Part shown: one piece after another, positions 34,637 through 43,976 of the stretch | Layout: each line of letters starts with the position of its first letter | Position numbering within the stretch: the stretch's first letter is position 1 | Source of the DNA: Marininema mesophilum | GTDB lineage: Bacteria > Bacillota > Bacilli > Thermoactinomycetales > DSM-45169 | Length of the DNA: 64,000 nucleotides | Reading direction: 5' to 3' | NCBI RefSeq assembly: GCF_900106775.1 | Contig: NZ_FNNQ01000011.1 | Span: 83,744-147,743, forward strand | The notes under the pieces: generated by a model | What the model saw: only the letters and a program-made list of their open reading frames with translations | What the model was told of the DNA's origin: nothing | The model's database searches: none | Translations under genes and position numbers: made by a program

Positions 34637-34655
34637 AGGGAAGCTCCTTTCTACT

Positions 34656-36191
34656 CTATACGGATAAACTTGCTCTTTTTCCCCCGGATGTGGAAGTATC
34701 CATCCACTTCACTAGATCCTGTGCAATACAGCTGGCGTGCTTTGCAATCATCTCCAGGGAGCTGGTGTAATAATAGGTCCCACATGTAACATGACCAATC
34801 GCCCGTAAGTGGGGGTCCGTTTGGTTGTTTCGATCCACTAGCGCACCCGTCCCAAAATCCGTCTCCAAGCCTCCCCATGGATTTTTAATCGCATATCCTT
34901 TACTGAGCATCGCTCCGATCAACCCTGCTTCACTTTGACCTTCGAGGTGTCTGACAGGGCCAGTAGCATTAATCACCCAATCAAACTCCAATTGTTCATC
35001 ATCTTGCATAAGGGCATAGAAGGAGCCATCTTGGTAATAGCCCATGTACTGTAATCCTGCCTTTACAGATAGCTGCCCTATTTCTATGAGGTGTAAGATT
35101 TTTTTAGCGTTACAGACGGGCATTGGGTTGCGCTTTGCTTGGAAATATCGATCAAATCGCTCAAGGTAGAGTTGTTTATCTTTTTTAGATAAGTGCCGCC
35201 AAAACATTTCGATTACTTCATTGATAGCAGCTAAAATGGATTGTTTTACACCATTCGCCTCTACTTGATCTAGATCATTCATTAATCGCTCTCTCAGATT
35301 CATCTTCAATTCTTGTTTAGTAAACAAAATATCTCGCCAGTGAATTTCTCCGTCTTGAAACTCTTTTCGAAGCAATCTAACGAAATCTCGCAGTGAAATC
35401 ATATCTTCTTTTTGCTTAATGAGTGAACGAAGACTTTCATTGGTAAGATTGGTCAATCGATGGGGTTGAACAGGTCCTCGAACTGCAGGAAGTTCTCCAC
35501 TTCTGGAAAGGAAACTGATAGCCCCTTCATGACCCTGCTGCCGAAGAGCGATTGCGATATCCACGGCAGTTAATCCCGATCCAATCACCCCCACATGAGT
35601 ATCCTTCGTTATAGGGGCCAAGGCTCTCTTTAGTGGATAAGCGTTATGAATATACTGCTCCTGTCCACTTAAATGATAATGATCCTTTAAGTGGGGATTA
35701 CCAATACATAAGATCACCACATCATGTTCCTCAACCTCTCGTCCCTTGGTAATTAAGCGATACTTTTTCTCCGCTTTTATTAATTGAATTACTTCACTGT
35801 ATTCTACCCGAATATGTATATTTTTTTCTAGTGCTCGGCAGATACTTGTTTCAAATGAGTCTTTTAAGTACAGTCCAAAAAGACTTCGGGGCATAAATTT
35901 CTCTTTTCGTACCGTGATTTCTGGTCGTTGGCTGAGCCACTCCCAGAAATGCTCCGGATGGTCGTTATCGATGCTCATAAACTTTGCGTCACGATTTAAC
36001 AACAAGTCCGCATAGTCGGTCTGATATGCATTTCCGGGTCCTACAGAACCCTTTTTTTCATAGATCACCACGCGTAATGACTCGAACGGTGGCCTTTTCT
36101 TCGTCTTTAGCACCAGGTGGTGCAACAAAGAAATACAGGAAGCTCCCCCACCGATAATACTGATCGATAAGTTTTTACGTTGATGGTTCAT
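34656..36191 (-). CDS. FAD/NAD(P)-binding oxidoreductase (NAD_binding_9 type)
   Basis: The 511-aa protein has an N-terminal Rossmann motif, 'LSISIIGGGASCISLLHHL', the 'GPGNAYQTDYADLLLNRDA' block characteristic of the PF13454-type FAD/NAD(P)-binding proteins, and a second dinucleotide motif, 'HVGVIGSGLTAVDIAIAL'. The middle helical part (about 240-350) is an insert. Related proteins include flavin monooxygenase-like enzymes in secondary metabolism and siderophore pathways. The ATG at 36191 is preceded by AGGGAGGG. With the MFS gene it makes a two-gene operon. The substrate is unknown. Confidence 0.82.
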   Translation of the reverse strand: MNHQRKNLSISIIGGGASCISLLHHLVLKTKKRPPFESLRVVIYEKKGSVGPGNAYQTDYADLLLNRDAKFMSIDNDHPEHFWEWLSQRPEITVRKEKFMPRSLFGLYLKDSFETSICRALEKNIHIRVEYSEVIQLIKAEKKYRLITKGREVEEHDVVILCIGNPHLKDHYHLSGQEQYIHNAYPLKRALAPITKDTHVGVIGSGLTAVDIAIALRQQGHEGAISFLSRSGELPAVRGPVQPHRLTNLTNESLRSLIKQKEDMISLRDFVRLLRKEFQDGEIHWRDILFTKQELKMNLRERLMNDLDQVEANGVKQSILAAINEVIEMFWRHLSKKDKQLYLERFDRYFQAKRNPMPVCNAKKILHLIEIGQLSVKAGLQYMGYYQDGSFYALMQDDEQLEFDWVINATGPVRHLEGQSEAGLIGAMLSKGYAIKNPWGGLETDFGTGALVDRNNQTDPHLRAIGHVTCGTYYYTSSLEMIAKHASCIAQDLVKWMDTSTSGGKRASLSV

Positions 36192-36387
36192 GCCATACCC
36201 TCCCTTAATTAAAGGCATCCTTGACCGAGTTATATTGTTTACCATGACAAACAATGTTTCCTTAGGATAAATTATACACCATATATTTCCCAGTGGGTGT
36301 TTTTTAAGTTAATCTTTTTTTAAGATGTTAAGGCCTTCATGAATCGCATATCCTTCCCTATAGCTGGGAATAGGGAGGGTTTATTGG

Positions 36388-37701
36388 GTGTCTATGTTGA
36401 AGAAAAAGTTAGGTACCACCTCAATGGTAGCTACCAGCACAGGAATGGCTTTATCATCTAGTATTTTCCCAGCAATCATTCTAGCAATAGGGAATTTGGG
36501 TATGTTGACGGCGATGAGTGCAATTGCGATAGCTGGGATCTTAAATTTCACGATTGCCATCCATTTTGCTAACTTATCTCAGATGTTCCCTGAAGCAAAA
36601 GGAATTAAGGGATATCTTCATGAAGCTTTTGGAGAGAAAATCTCTTCTTTTTTCAGTTTATTATATTTATTATTAACCTGGGTAGCAGGCGCTCTGGAAA
36701 TTTATATTTTTTCTTATGTTATATCCTATCTTGGTCAGTATTTTAAACTGCCTATTGTCTCCTCTATCCCGGGCATCGGATGGACTATTTTTCTTCTTTG
36801 TTTATTTTTCTTATTAAATTTATGGGATGTGGAAGTGGCGAGTAAGTGGCAAAGTATAATAACCTATGGAATGTTTACTCTGCTTGTTCTATTCTCTATG
36901 TACGTATTCTTTCAGCCTACCCATCAAATAGATATCTCCCCTATTAACTTTAGCTGGAACTCCTTTATTATGGCGGTAGGAGTTTCTATGTACCTTTTTC
37001 GTGGTTTTGAATGGGTTGTACATATGGCAGGGGAAGTTAAAAATATCAAGGTTGTTGCGCGGGCCCTTCCTATTTCAATCATGGTGTTAACAGGAGTCTA
37101 TCTTATCTATACCTCGACACTTCCATTAAACCACTCTCTATCGATGCAGATTCTCTCCTCACCCGTTCCGCATCTTTTGTTGTCTAAGTTATTTGGTTGG
37201 ATTGCCCTAGCGATGATGGGATTAATTAGCTTGATGGCTACTTTGACGACGTACAATGCAACCATGATGGGGGTCTCCCGCATGATTTATGACTTAGCTT
37301 CCGTGAATTTACTCCCTCAAATATTTACTCGTGTTCATGGAAAGTTTCGTACCCCTTGGGTCGCAATCGTTGCTACTTTTCTCATTCAACTCGTCTTTGC
37401 CCTCCTTGTCTCCGTTACACACAATTTTCACATCCCCATCTTAATGGCAACCATCATTCAAGGAATTGTTTACGCACTCTCGGGTACTGCCATCTGGATC
37501 TTACGGAATAAGGCTAGGCAAAACCAATTTTTGTGGTTTCGAGGAAGCTCTACTATTGCTTTGTTTTCCACAGGAATTTTTATCTATCTCTCCATGATTG
37601 TCATCTTACCAAGCTTAAATGGAAGTGTAGGAATTTCATTATTGATCACCACTCTTCTTACATTCGTCTATGTTTTCTCTGTTAAAAGAACTTCCCTTTA
37701 A
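36388..37701 (+). CDS. APC-family amino acid permease
   Basis: The 437-aa protein has 11-12 membrane segments and APC superfamily features: 'STGMALSSSIFPAIILAIG' as a variant of the first substrate-binding unwound helix, and 'FRGFEWVVHMAGEVKN' in the segment 6 region that is typical of the family ('FFAFDGF...AEE'). The substrate is probably an amino acid or amine. It diverges from the FAD/MFS operon. The start is GTG with AGGGAGGG upstream; an ATG two codons later is an alternative. A 21-bp hairpin terminates it. Confidence 0.85.
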   Translation: MSMLKKKLGTTSMVATSTGMALSSSIFPAIILAIGNLGMLTAMSAIAIAGILNFTIAIHFANLSQMFPEAKGIKGYLHEAFGEKISSFFSLLYLLLTWVAGALEIYIFSYVISYLGQYFKLPIVSSIPGIGWTIFLLCLFFLLNLWDVEVASKWQSIITYGMFTLLVLFSMYVFFQPTHQIDISPINFSWNSFIMAVGVSMYLFRGFEWVVHMAGEVKNIKVVARALPISIMVLTGVYLIYTSTLPLNHSLSMQILSSPVPHLLLSKLFGWIALAMMGLISLMATLTTYNATMMGVSRMIYDLASVNLLPQIFTRVHGKFRTPWVAIVATFLIQLVFALLVSVTHNFHIPILMATIIQGIVYALSGTAIWILRNKARQNQFLWFRGSSTIALFSTGIFIYLSMIVILPSLNGSVGISLLITTLLTFVYVFSVKRTSL

Positions 37702-37702
37702 C

Positions 37703-37762
37703 AAAAACACAAAGATCCAGTAGGTAGTCTTCGCGTCTATCTACTGGATCTTTGTGTTTTTT
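37703..37762. terminator. bidirectional terminator hairpin
   Basis: AAAAACACAAAGATCCAGTA plus G pairs with 37742-37762 across an 18-nt loop. It separates the permease gene from the convergent DUF1360 gene. Confidence 0.85.
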
Positions 37763-38102
37763 ACTCGGCATATGTTTGCACTACTGCAGCGGCTCCTGCA
37801 ATAGCAAGGATTAAAATAATAGGGAAGCATGTAGGGAGCTGATAGAAAATCGTGACTATAATTAGTGTGGACCAAATTCCTACACACCAGTGACAACTAA
37901 GTAATTTACCGATCCATCCTCGCAATCCGGTTCCCTTGATTTCTACTTTTCTCACCCACCCGCCATCTCCATCGAGCTCCATCGTTACACTGAGAAAAGG
38001 ATCCCTCAGAAAAGATGTGATTTCATCATATACGATGAGTCGAGTAAGACGAAACGAAGCCAGTATCATAATTGAAAGATGAATCCATGATAAATTCTCC
38101 AT
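37761..38102 (-). CDS. DUF1360 membrane protein (YngL-like)
   Basis: The 113-aa protein has two or three membrane segments and the DUF1360 pattern: 'ASFRLTRLIVYDEITSFLRD' and later 'KLLSCHWCVGIWSTLI' with the conserved CxxC. DUF1360 genes are often found near sporulation or spore-coat genes, as here beside cotA. The ATG at 38102 follows GGAAGAGGGG. The gene diverges from the small Cys/Gly peptide gene. Function is unknown. Confidence 0.85.
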   Translation of the reverse strand: MENLSWIHLSIMILASFRLTRLIVYDEITSFLRDPFLSVTMELDGDGGWVRKVEIKGTGLRGWIGKLLSCHWCVGIWSTLIIVTIFYQLPTCFPIILILAIAGAAAVVQTYAE

Positions 38103-38205
38103 GCCCCTCTTCCTTTCAGGATGTTTCAAGATACAGGAACGCTCCATTACGAATCAACGTATCTTATGACTAGGCAACCGTTGCTGTGAGTAAATTGGAG
38201 GTGTC

Positions 38206-38415
38206 TTGAGCGTGTTCAATAAAGACAAAAAGGCAGAAAACTCTGGGGCGAATAAAATACCTAAGCCAAACCCCGCTCCTGTTCTTCCTTCTACACCTAA
38301 ACCTACTCAAAAAACAATTATTCAACCCCAGGCACGGCGCAAAAAAGGCGGCTGTGGTTGTGGAGGAAGTACACCAAAACAAATGCTAAATAGATCCAAT
38401 AAGCCAAATAAATAG
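38206..38415 (+). CDS. small Pro/Lys-rich peptide with a GGCGCGG motif
   Basis: The 69-aa protein is not recognised. It has a Pro/Lys/Thr-rich, probably disordered first part ('PKPNPAPVLPSTPKPTQK'), a basic 'ARRKKGGCGCGG' segment, and a Lys/Asn tail. GGAGGTG precedes TTG (38206) and GTG (38212); either may start translation. It ends 17 bp before cotA, so it is almost surely cotranscribed with the laccase. A role as a coat component, copper-binding peptide or laccase substrate is possible, but is inferred only. Confidence 0.65.
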   Translation: MSVFNKDKKAENSGANKIPKPNPAPVLPSTPKPTQKTIIQPQARRKKGGCGCGGSTPKQMLNRSNKPNK

Positions 38416-38432
38416 AGCAGGAGGGATACTCG

Positions 38433-39983
38433 TTGTTCTTACAAAAGTATGTGGATCCCCTTCCTATCCTTCCTACTCTACAGCCCTATTCAATCCGGAG
38501 TGGAATTCCTTATTATATCTTACGGATGAAGCAAGTGAATCAGCACCTTCATCGTGATCTAAATAAAACCCCTGTATGGGGGTTTGAAGGGATGTATCCG
38601 GGCCCTACCATAGAGGTTTGGGAAAACCAAATCATCGATGTTTATTGGAAAAATGAATTGCCCCTGCGTCATTTATTTCCTGTGGATACCACGATTCATG
38701 GAGCCGGGGAAGATGTTCCACAAGTACGGACGGTCTCCCATTTGCATGGAGGACACACCCCTCCAGATAGCGATGGACACCCTGATGCATGGTTCACAAG
38801 GGATTTTACCATTACAGGCCCTCGCTTTAGAAACCAAATCTACCGATATCCCAATCCCCAGCGGCCCACTACCCTTTGGTATCATGACCATACTATGGGG
38901 ATTACTCGTATAAATAATTATGCGGGTTTATCTGGCTTTTATCTCATTCGTGGTATTGAGGAAGAGCGATTACCTCTTCCTAAGGGGTGCTATGAGATCC
39001 CTCTTCTAATCCAAGATCGTAGTTTTCAACCAGATGGATCGTTATATTATCCAAGTGGGCCTAAGCCTCATAAAAAAGACCTTCCTTGCCCTTCTATCGT
39101 TGATGAATTCTTTGGGGATACCAATCTAGTCAATGGTAAGGTATGGCCTTATTGCGAAGTTGAACCACGAAAATACCGTTTTCGCATCCTAAATGCTGCC
39201 AATGCTCGATTTTATAATTTAAAACTGGGGTCTGGGCTGAAGTGGATCCAAATTGGTACAGATGGTGGTCTATTAGAAGCACCTGTCCAACTTTCCTCCC
39301 TCCTCCTCTCACCTGCTGAACGTGCAGATGTCATCATCGATTTTTCCAAGTTGCAAGGTCATACAATTACGATGACTAATGATGCCCCAGCTCCATTTCC
39401 TGCTGGGAATCCTGTTGACCCTGATACTACGGGACAAGTCATGCAGTTTCGTGTGAATCAATCCTTAAATGGTGTGGATGATTCAATGATTCCTCTCTCC
39501 TTTGCACCACTTTCTCTCCCTAATCCCACAGCAGCTAGCTATACACGTAGACTCACACTAGATGATGAGATGGATCGTTATGGCCGAATGTTGATGCTAT
39601 TAAATAAACACAGGTATGATGATCCTCCTACAGAAACACCGCAATGGGGGGATACGGAAATCTGGGAGTTAATCAATCTCACTCCCAAAACGCACCCCAT
39701 TCATCTTCATCTCATTCAATTTCGCCTTTTGGATCGTCGCTCCTTTGATGTTGAGAGGTTTATGCAAAGGGGGAGGTTGATTTTTACCAGTCCTCCAAGG
39801 GTGCCTGAGCGCAATGAGCTGGGTTGGAAGGATACCATTCGAGCAAATCCTAAGGAAGTAACCAGGATTGTCGTCCGCTTTGTTCCCTACACAGGTAACT
39901 ACATATGGCACTGTCATATTCTTGAACATGAGGATCATGAGATGATGCGGCCATTGGTAGTTGTAGATAGACACTCCCAATGA
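38433..39983 (+). CDS. cotA: CotA-type multicopper oxidase (spore coat laccase)
   Basis: The 516-aa protein has the three cupredoxin domains and all four copper-binding motifs of CotA: 'HLHGGH' (about 103-108), 'WYHDHTMG' (about 148), 'HPIHLHLIQF' (about 419) and 'WHCHILEHEDHEMM' (about 490), with the axial methionine for T1 copper. B. subtilis CotA has 513 residues, oxidises phenols and makes the brown spore pigment. There is no signal peptide, as expected for a coat protein assembled in the mother cell. The start is TTG with AGGAGGGA upstream, 17 bp after the Cys/Gly peptide gene. Confidence 0.95.
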   Translation: MFLQKYVDPLPILPTLQPYSIRSGIPYYILRMKQVNQHLHRDLNKTPVWGFEGMYPGPTIEVWENQIIDVYWKNELPLRHLFPVDTTIHGAGEDVPQVRTVSHLHGGHTPPDSDGHPDAWFTRDFTITGPRFRNQIYRYPNPQRPTTLWYHDHTMGITRINNYAGLSGFYLIRGIEEERLPLPKGCYEIPLLIQDRSFQPDGSLYYPSGPKPHKKDLPCPSIVDEFFGDTNLVNGKVWPYCEVEPRKYRFRILNAANARFYNLKLGSGLKWIQIGTDGGLLEAPVQLSSLLLSPAERADVIIDFSKLQGHTITMTNDAPAPFPAGNPVDPDTTGQVMQFRVNQSLNGVDDSMIPLSFAPLSLPNPTAASYTRRLTLDDEMDRYGRMLMLLNKHRYDDPPTETPQWGDTEIWELINLTPKTHPIHLHLIQFRLLDRRSFDVERFMQRGRLIFTSPPRVPERNELGWKDTIRANPKEVTRIVVRFVPYTGNYIWHCHILEHEDHEMMRPLVVVDRHSQ

Positions 39984-40453
39984 ATCCTATTAGGGGCCAT
40001 AGTATCTAAAAAGGAAAGACATACGTTTAGACAATAAACACAATTTAACCGACCACCCACACGGTTGAGGGGAAACAGTCGGTTATTTTTATTAAATAGA
40101 TCGTGCCGAGGTCTCTGAAATCAAAGTCTTTTAAAAATAGATAGCTGTCTGTAGCACCCCTTATATATTAATCTCATATGATGGCCATAAGAAAAGGAAG
40201 GGTTATGTAGCCTTCGCCTTTTGGCTTAAGAAAGGTATCTAAGTTGTGGGGCTTTGCACCAGTCTTGGAACTGGATCATTTGGGCGTTAGCGTTCGGTTT
40301 GTCGGAATTGCTGAGAAAATGATGGTAGTCGGCTGATCAAGCTTGCAAAAAGTGTTAAGCACAAACGGATAATAGTTTTTTAAAAACAGACGCATCTTTT
40401 GGTTGATGGATCCCCTTCTTTGACCAATTTTTAGACAAACAATAAGAAGGTGT
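39984..40453. other. intergenic region after cotA
   Basis: It contains the terminator at 40047-40090. A second stretch (40190-40330) has several short inverted segments, such as GGTTATGTAGCC, but no RNA family I recognise. Confidence 0.45.
40047..40090 (+). terminator. intrinsic terminator of the cotA operon
   Basis: AACCGAC pairs with GTCGGTT around a 23-nt loop, followed by ATTTTT. Confidence 0.6.
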
Positions 40454-41110
40454 GTGAATTTGGGTAGGCTAAGAAAATATTTCGAGCGAAATGATAAACG
40501 AATGATTGATAAATGGGTTCATTATTTTGATATATATGAACATCATCTTAATCGTTTCGTCAATCAAAAAATCAATGTATTAGAAATCGGTGTTTACCAT
40601 GGTGGTTCTCTCCAAATGTGGAAGAATTACTTTGGCAAAGAAGCAACCATTTATGGTTTGGATATTCTTCCACAATGTAAATCTTTTGAGGAAGAACAAA
40701 TTAAAATATTGATTGGTGACCAAGGAGATAGGAAATTCTGGAAAGAGGTAAAACCTACCCTTCCTATATTTGACATCATCATCGATGATGGTGGCCATCT
40801 AATGGATCAGCAAAAAATAACATTCGAAGAAATGTTTCCTGTCCTTTCTAGTAACGGCATATATATCATTGAAGATCTTCATACAAGTTATTGGAGTGAC
40901 TATGGGGGAGGTTTATATGAGAGTGATAGTTTTATAAACTACTCCAAAAGTATAATCGATTCATTAAATGGGTGGCATCAAAGACCCGAAAACAAAGATT
41001 TATTCACTACTTCAATCTGGTCTATGACCTATTATGATAGTGTCTTAGCAATTGAAAAAAGGCTTAAACAAAGGCCACACTATATAAGGACCGGAAGGCA
41101 CTCTTTTTGA
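40454..41110 (+). CDS. class I SAM methyltransferase (macrocin/cephalosporin-type)
   Basis: The 218-aa protein has SAM-binding motif I 'INVLEIGVYHGGSLQMWKNY', the acidic strand-2 end 'IYGLDILP', the metal-type 'DIIIDDGGHLMDQQ' segment and 'NGIYIIEDLHTSYW'. These match the demethylmacrocin / CmcI-like O-methyltransferase group, which methylates sugar hydroxyls. The GTG start follows AAGAAGGTGT. It opens a plus-strand island of three sugar-related genes (40454, 41288, 42346), which probably decorate a surface or spore glycan. It is AT-rich. Confidence 0.82.
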   Translation: MNLGRLRKYFERNDKRMIDKWVHYFDIYEHHLNRFVNQKINVLEIGVYHGGSLQMWKNYFGKEATIYGLDILPQCKSFEEEQIKILIGDQGDRKFWKEVKPTLPIFDIIIDDGGHLMDQQKITFEEMFPVLSSNGIYIIEDLHTSYWSDYGGGLYESDSFINYSKSIIDSLNGWHQRPENKDLFTTSIWSMTYYDSVLAIEKRLKQRPHYIRTGRHSF

Positions 41111-41197
41111 CTTGGTTTTGTACGTACAGACTTTTCCACTTGCAAGAGAACAAGTTGTTGGATTGACCGATATGAGTTATTGTACTGTTTCCTTCCC

Positions 41198-41259
41198 ATT
41201 TGCAACACCACTTTTCTGTGCCTCGAAATACCGTTTTTATTCTAAGTGGTGTTGCAAAT
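41198..41259. repeat. 16-bp perfect inverted repeat
   Basis: ATTTGCAACACCACTT and AAGTGGTGTTGCAAAT are 30 bp apart, between the first two genes of the glycan island and 28 bp before the second start. It may be a terminator or a regulatory stem. Confidence 0.6.
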
Positions 41260-41287
41260 TCACTTTATCAGGTAAGAGGGGCTAATT

Positions 41288-42190
41288 ATGATATTATTTT
41301 TTGAAAATATTGTTAGAAGTCACGAAGGCCTTTGTAACCAGCTGATGGGCGTTTTTAGAACGGTAGGAGAAGCTCTATTCTTTTCAAGTAAAGGTCACTC
41401 TGTTGGCGTTATTTTAAATGAGTTTTATACTAGAACTTCCATTAATTTCGACTCTTCTCGAAAGATCCCAATAGACTCATTTATTGATATGCAGAGTTTA
41501 ACTACACTACTTAGTTCTAGAAATATTTTGGTTATACAATCTAAAAAAGAGATCCCCTCTCTACTTCGAAAAAATATATTTAAGTGTGAGAGAATGCCTC
41601 TGAACAGGAAAATGTCTATTGAAGAGCATAAAAATATGGGTATTTTTATTGCTAATTTCTTCCCCTTCGCAAAAAAAGTTCAAGATATTTCTAGTTTAAC
41701 TATAAATGAGTTATCGGTTTATAAGAAATGGAAAGGGATTCATTTACGGATAGAAAGAGATCTACTGACCGTAATGTCTGAGGAGTCTTTAGATATCCTG
41801 AATATAACTCAAATAAAAACTATTTGTAATTCAGTTAGTTCTGATAAAGATCTATCTACCATATATATTGCTTCTGGACTCCAAGAAAATGAATATAATC
41901 GAGTGGTTTGTCAAATCAAACAACAACATCCTTATTTAACAATATTAAACAAAAGCAATATTTTAAAAAATAACCCCAAAATAGAGCAACAATTTAATTC
42001 ATTGTGTCTAGAAGAACAAGCCTTGGTAGATTGGTTAGTTTGCTTAGAAGCTCCCTTTTTTAGTGGATGCTATTTTTCTTCTTTTGCCTATTTAGCAGCT
42101 TATATGCGTCATTATCGAGGGTTTCGCTCAGGAATGACAAAATTAGAGGGTTCTCATGAGTTTTGGGACGAATGGTTCCCTAGACTCTAA
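41288..42190 (+). CDS. O-fucosyltransferase-like protein
   Basis: This 300-aa protein resembles GT-B O-fucosyltransferases (POFUT/GT65-68-like). Supporting features are an N-terminal 'GLCNQLMGVFRTVGEALFF' like the family's 'GxxNQ' glycine loop, 'KGIHLRIERD' (the conserved H-x-R of the GDP-fucose site), 'IYIASGLQENEY', and 'SGCYFSSFAYLAAYMRHYRG', equivalent to the C-terminal 'SSFS' motif. I infer transfer of a deoxysugar from a nucleotide donor. The DNA is markedly AT-rich and the frame is flanked by an inverted repeat, so it may be imported. The neighbours are two sugar-type O-methyltransferases. Confidence 0.55.
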   Translation: MILFFENIVRSHEGLCNQLMGVFRTVGEALFFSSKGHSVGVILNEFYTRTSINFDSSRKIPIDSFIDMQSLTTLLSSRNILVIQSKKEIPSLLRKNIFKCERMPLNRKMSIEEHKNMGIFIANFFPFAKKVQDISSLTINELSVYKKWKGIHLRIERDLLTVMSEESLDILNITQIKTICNSVSSDKDLSTIYIASGLQENEYNRVVCQIKQQHPYLTILNKSNILKNNPKIEQQFNSLCLEEQALVDWLVCLEAPFFSGCYFSSFAYLAAYMRHYRGFRSGMTKLEGSHEFWDEWFPRL

Positions 42191-42345
42191 ACAGCTCTTT
42201 GGTGCGGCTATCGCTCATGTATTAATCCGTATCCTCTATCATTTTATTTGAAAGGAGGCGAACGTATCTTTTTTAGTCATAGGATATATACAAGGTAATG
42301 ACTGTTAGTCAATGGCTCAGGATTCTATTTTAAAGGAGTAGGTAA

Positions 42346-43095
42346 ATGATTACTAATATCAATGTATCTAGGGAATTATATTTGGAATTGTTGAAGAAGT
42401 CTATTTTGAATGAGATTTACCTTGAATATGAACCGAATGCTGATGAAATTTCCCGCAATCAAGGGAAAGACTGGCCGGCTGCAGCACATAGCATGATCGG
42501 CCGAGCGCGAATGAATCATTTGCAGACGTGTTTGACCAACATTATTGAAGAGAACATCGAGGGGGATGTGATTGAAACTGGGGTGTGGCGAGGAGGAGCT
42601 TGTATATTCATGAGAGGTTTTTTTAAGGCTTTTGAGGTAACTGATCGGCTAGTTTGGGTTGCTGATTCCTTTGAAGGACTACCAAAACCAGATAGTAAGT
42701 ATCCAATGGATACAGGTAGCATTTTTCATACGTATGATCGATTGAAAATATCCCTGGAGGAAGTAAAGAAAAACTTTGAAAAATATGATCTATTAGATGA
42801 TCAGGTGACGTTTTTAAAGGGCTGGTTTAAGGATACTTTACCAACCGCACCGATTGAAAAAATTGCGATTGCAAGACTAGATGGAGATATGTATTCCTCT
42901 ACGATAGACGCACTGAACAACTTATACGCCAAGGTGTCCCCTGGCGGCTATGTCATTATCGATGATTTTTCCATTCCTAGTTGTGCTACGGCCGTTCACG
43001 ATTTTAGAAAGGAGCATCGCATCAACGAACCTTTGTTTGGGATTGACTGGTCAGGAGTCTATTGGAAAAAATCCAAGGAAACGAAGAGCATTTGA
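42346..43095 (+). CDS. TylF/MycF-family O-methyltransferase
   Basis: The 249-aa protein is a good match to the TylF (PF05711) group that methylates sugar hydroxyls in macrolide and surface glycan pathways: 'ENIEGDVIETGVWRGGACIF' is the SAM loop, 'VWVADSFEGLPKPD' follows, and 'IARLDGDMYSSTIDALNNLY' with 'GGYVIIDDF' hold the metal and base residues. The start follows AAAGGAG. Together with the genes at 40454 and 41288 it suggests assembly of methylated deoxysugars, as known for spore-surface glycans of Bacillus relatives. Confidence 0.88.
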   Translation: MITNINVSRELYLELLKKSILNEIYLEYEPNADEISRNQGKDWPAAAHSMIGRARMNHLQTCLTNIIEENIEGDVIETGVWRGGACIFMRGFFKAFEVTDRLVWVADSFEGLPKPDSKYPMDTGSIFHTYDRLKISLEEVKKNFEKYDLLDDQVTFLKGWFKDTLPTAPIEKIAIARLDGDMYSSTIDALNNLYAKVSPGGYVIIDDFSIPSCATAVHDFRKEHRINEPLFGIDWSGVYWKKSKETKSI

Positions 43096-43170
43096 GTTGT
43101 CCATTAAAGAAGCTATATCAAAGTAACATTTCTTTAGAGTTAAGAATATAAATCAGCTTTAGATCGTTCA

Positions 43171-43203
43171 TAGCAACCTTTGTGTTGATTACAAGGGTTG
43201 CTA
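43171..43203 (+). terminator. intrinsic terminator of the glycan island
   Basis: TAGCAACCTTTGT pairs with ACAAGGGTTGCTA (one G-T pair) around GTTGATT; TTTTTG follows after 7 bp. Confidence 0.65.
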
Positions 43204-43271
43204 ATATACCTTTTTGAGAGGATGGGCAAAAACACCCATGTTCGCGTGGTCGTCCATGCACATGATTAATA

Positions 43272-43304
43272 AAAGACAGAAGATCCCTTGGGACCTCTGT
43301 CTTT
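43272..43304 (-). terminator. terminator-like hairpin before the GNAT gene end
   Basis: AAAGACAGA pairs with TCTGTCTTT with an inner CCC/GGG pairing. It lies just beyond the stop codon of the minus-strand GNAT gene. Confidence 0.65.
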
Positions 43305-43315
43305 GAAAGTTAATT

Positions 43316-43867
43316 TCATACAAGTTTATGATCGTCATATTGTTCTTTTGTCAGGCGATATAGTACATGCCAGCTTAGGGGATGATCCTTCGTCAAACGT
43401 GTATGTTGGAAGTCTCCCTCTTTATCATGTATTAGGCCAATTTTCTCCATTACACGTCTAGAGGCGACATTTTGAGGAACTGTGAAAGAGATAATCTCTG
43501 TAAGACCATAGTCTGTAAATCCTTTGTGCAATAGTTTTTTTGCTGCCTCGGTAGCGTAACCTTGATTCCAGTACATAGGTGATATTTTCCAACCTATCTC
43601 TACGCAGGGAGTGAAGTGCGCAGGAAAGTCGCGGTATAAAAGTCCGATGCACCCGATAAATTGTTTATTTTCCTTTAATCGCAATGAGAAAATTGACCAC
43701 CCACGACTTTCTTGGTGATCCTTATAACGGTTAATCATTTCCGCTACTTCTTTTTCGTTGTATAGCTTAGGAAAGTACTTCATTGCTTGGGGGTCCTGAT
43801 GGAGATTAGTAAACAGCGCAAGATCTCCGGGCTCCCAATCACCTAAGACAAGGCGTTTGGTCTCCAT
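43316..43867 (-). CDS. GNAT acetyltransferase, RimJ/RimL type
   Basis: The 183-aa protein begins 'METKRLVLGDWEPGDLALF' and contains the acetyl-CoA pyrophosphate loop region 'YWNQGYATEAAKKLLHKGF' and 'VPQNVASRRVMEKIGL', all typical of the RimJ/RimL-like N-acetyltransferase group. Members modify ribosomal protein N-termini, small molecules or antibiotics; the substrate here cannot be predicted. I place the start at the ATG at 43867, ten bases after GGGAG; the ATG at 43876 nearly touches that RBS. Confidence 0.88.
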   Translation of the reverse strand: METKRLVLGDWEPGDLALFTNLHQDPQAMKYFPKLYNEKEVAEMINRYKDHQESRGWSIFSLRLKENKQFIGCIGLLYRDFPAHFTPCVEIGWKISPMYWNQGYATEAAKKLLHKGFTDYGLTEIISFTVPQNVASRRVMEKIGLIHDKEGDFQHTRLTKDHPLSWHVLYRLTKEQYDDHKLV

Positions 43868-43976
43868 ATGGATCATTCTCCCACTAGCCTCCTATATGAC
43901 AACACTAATTACCCTTGTGTTGGTAGTCTGCAAGGACCTTGTTAATTGCATGCCGGGTAATACTAGCGAGTTTAAA

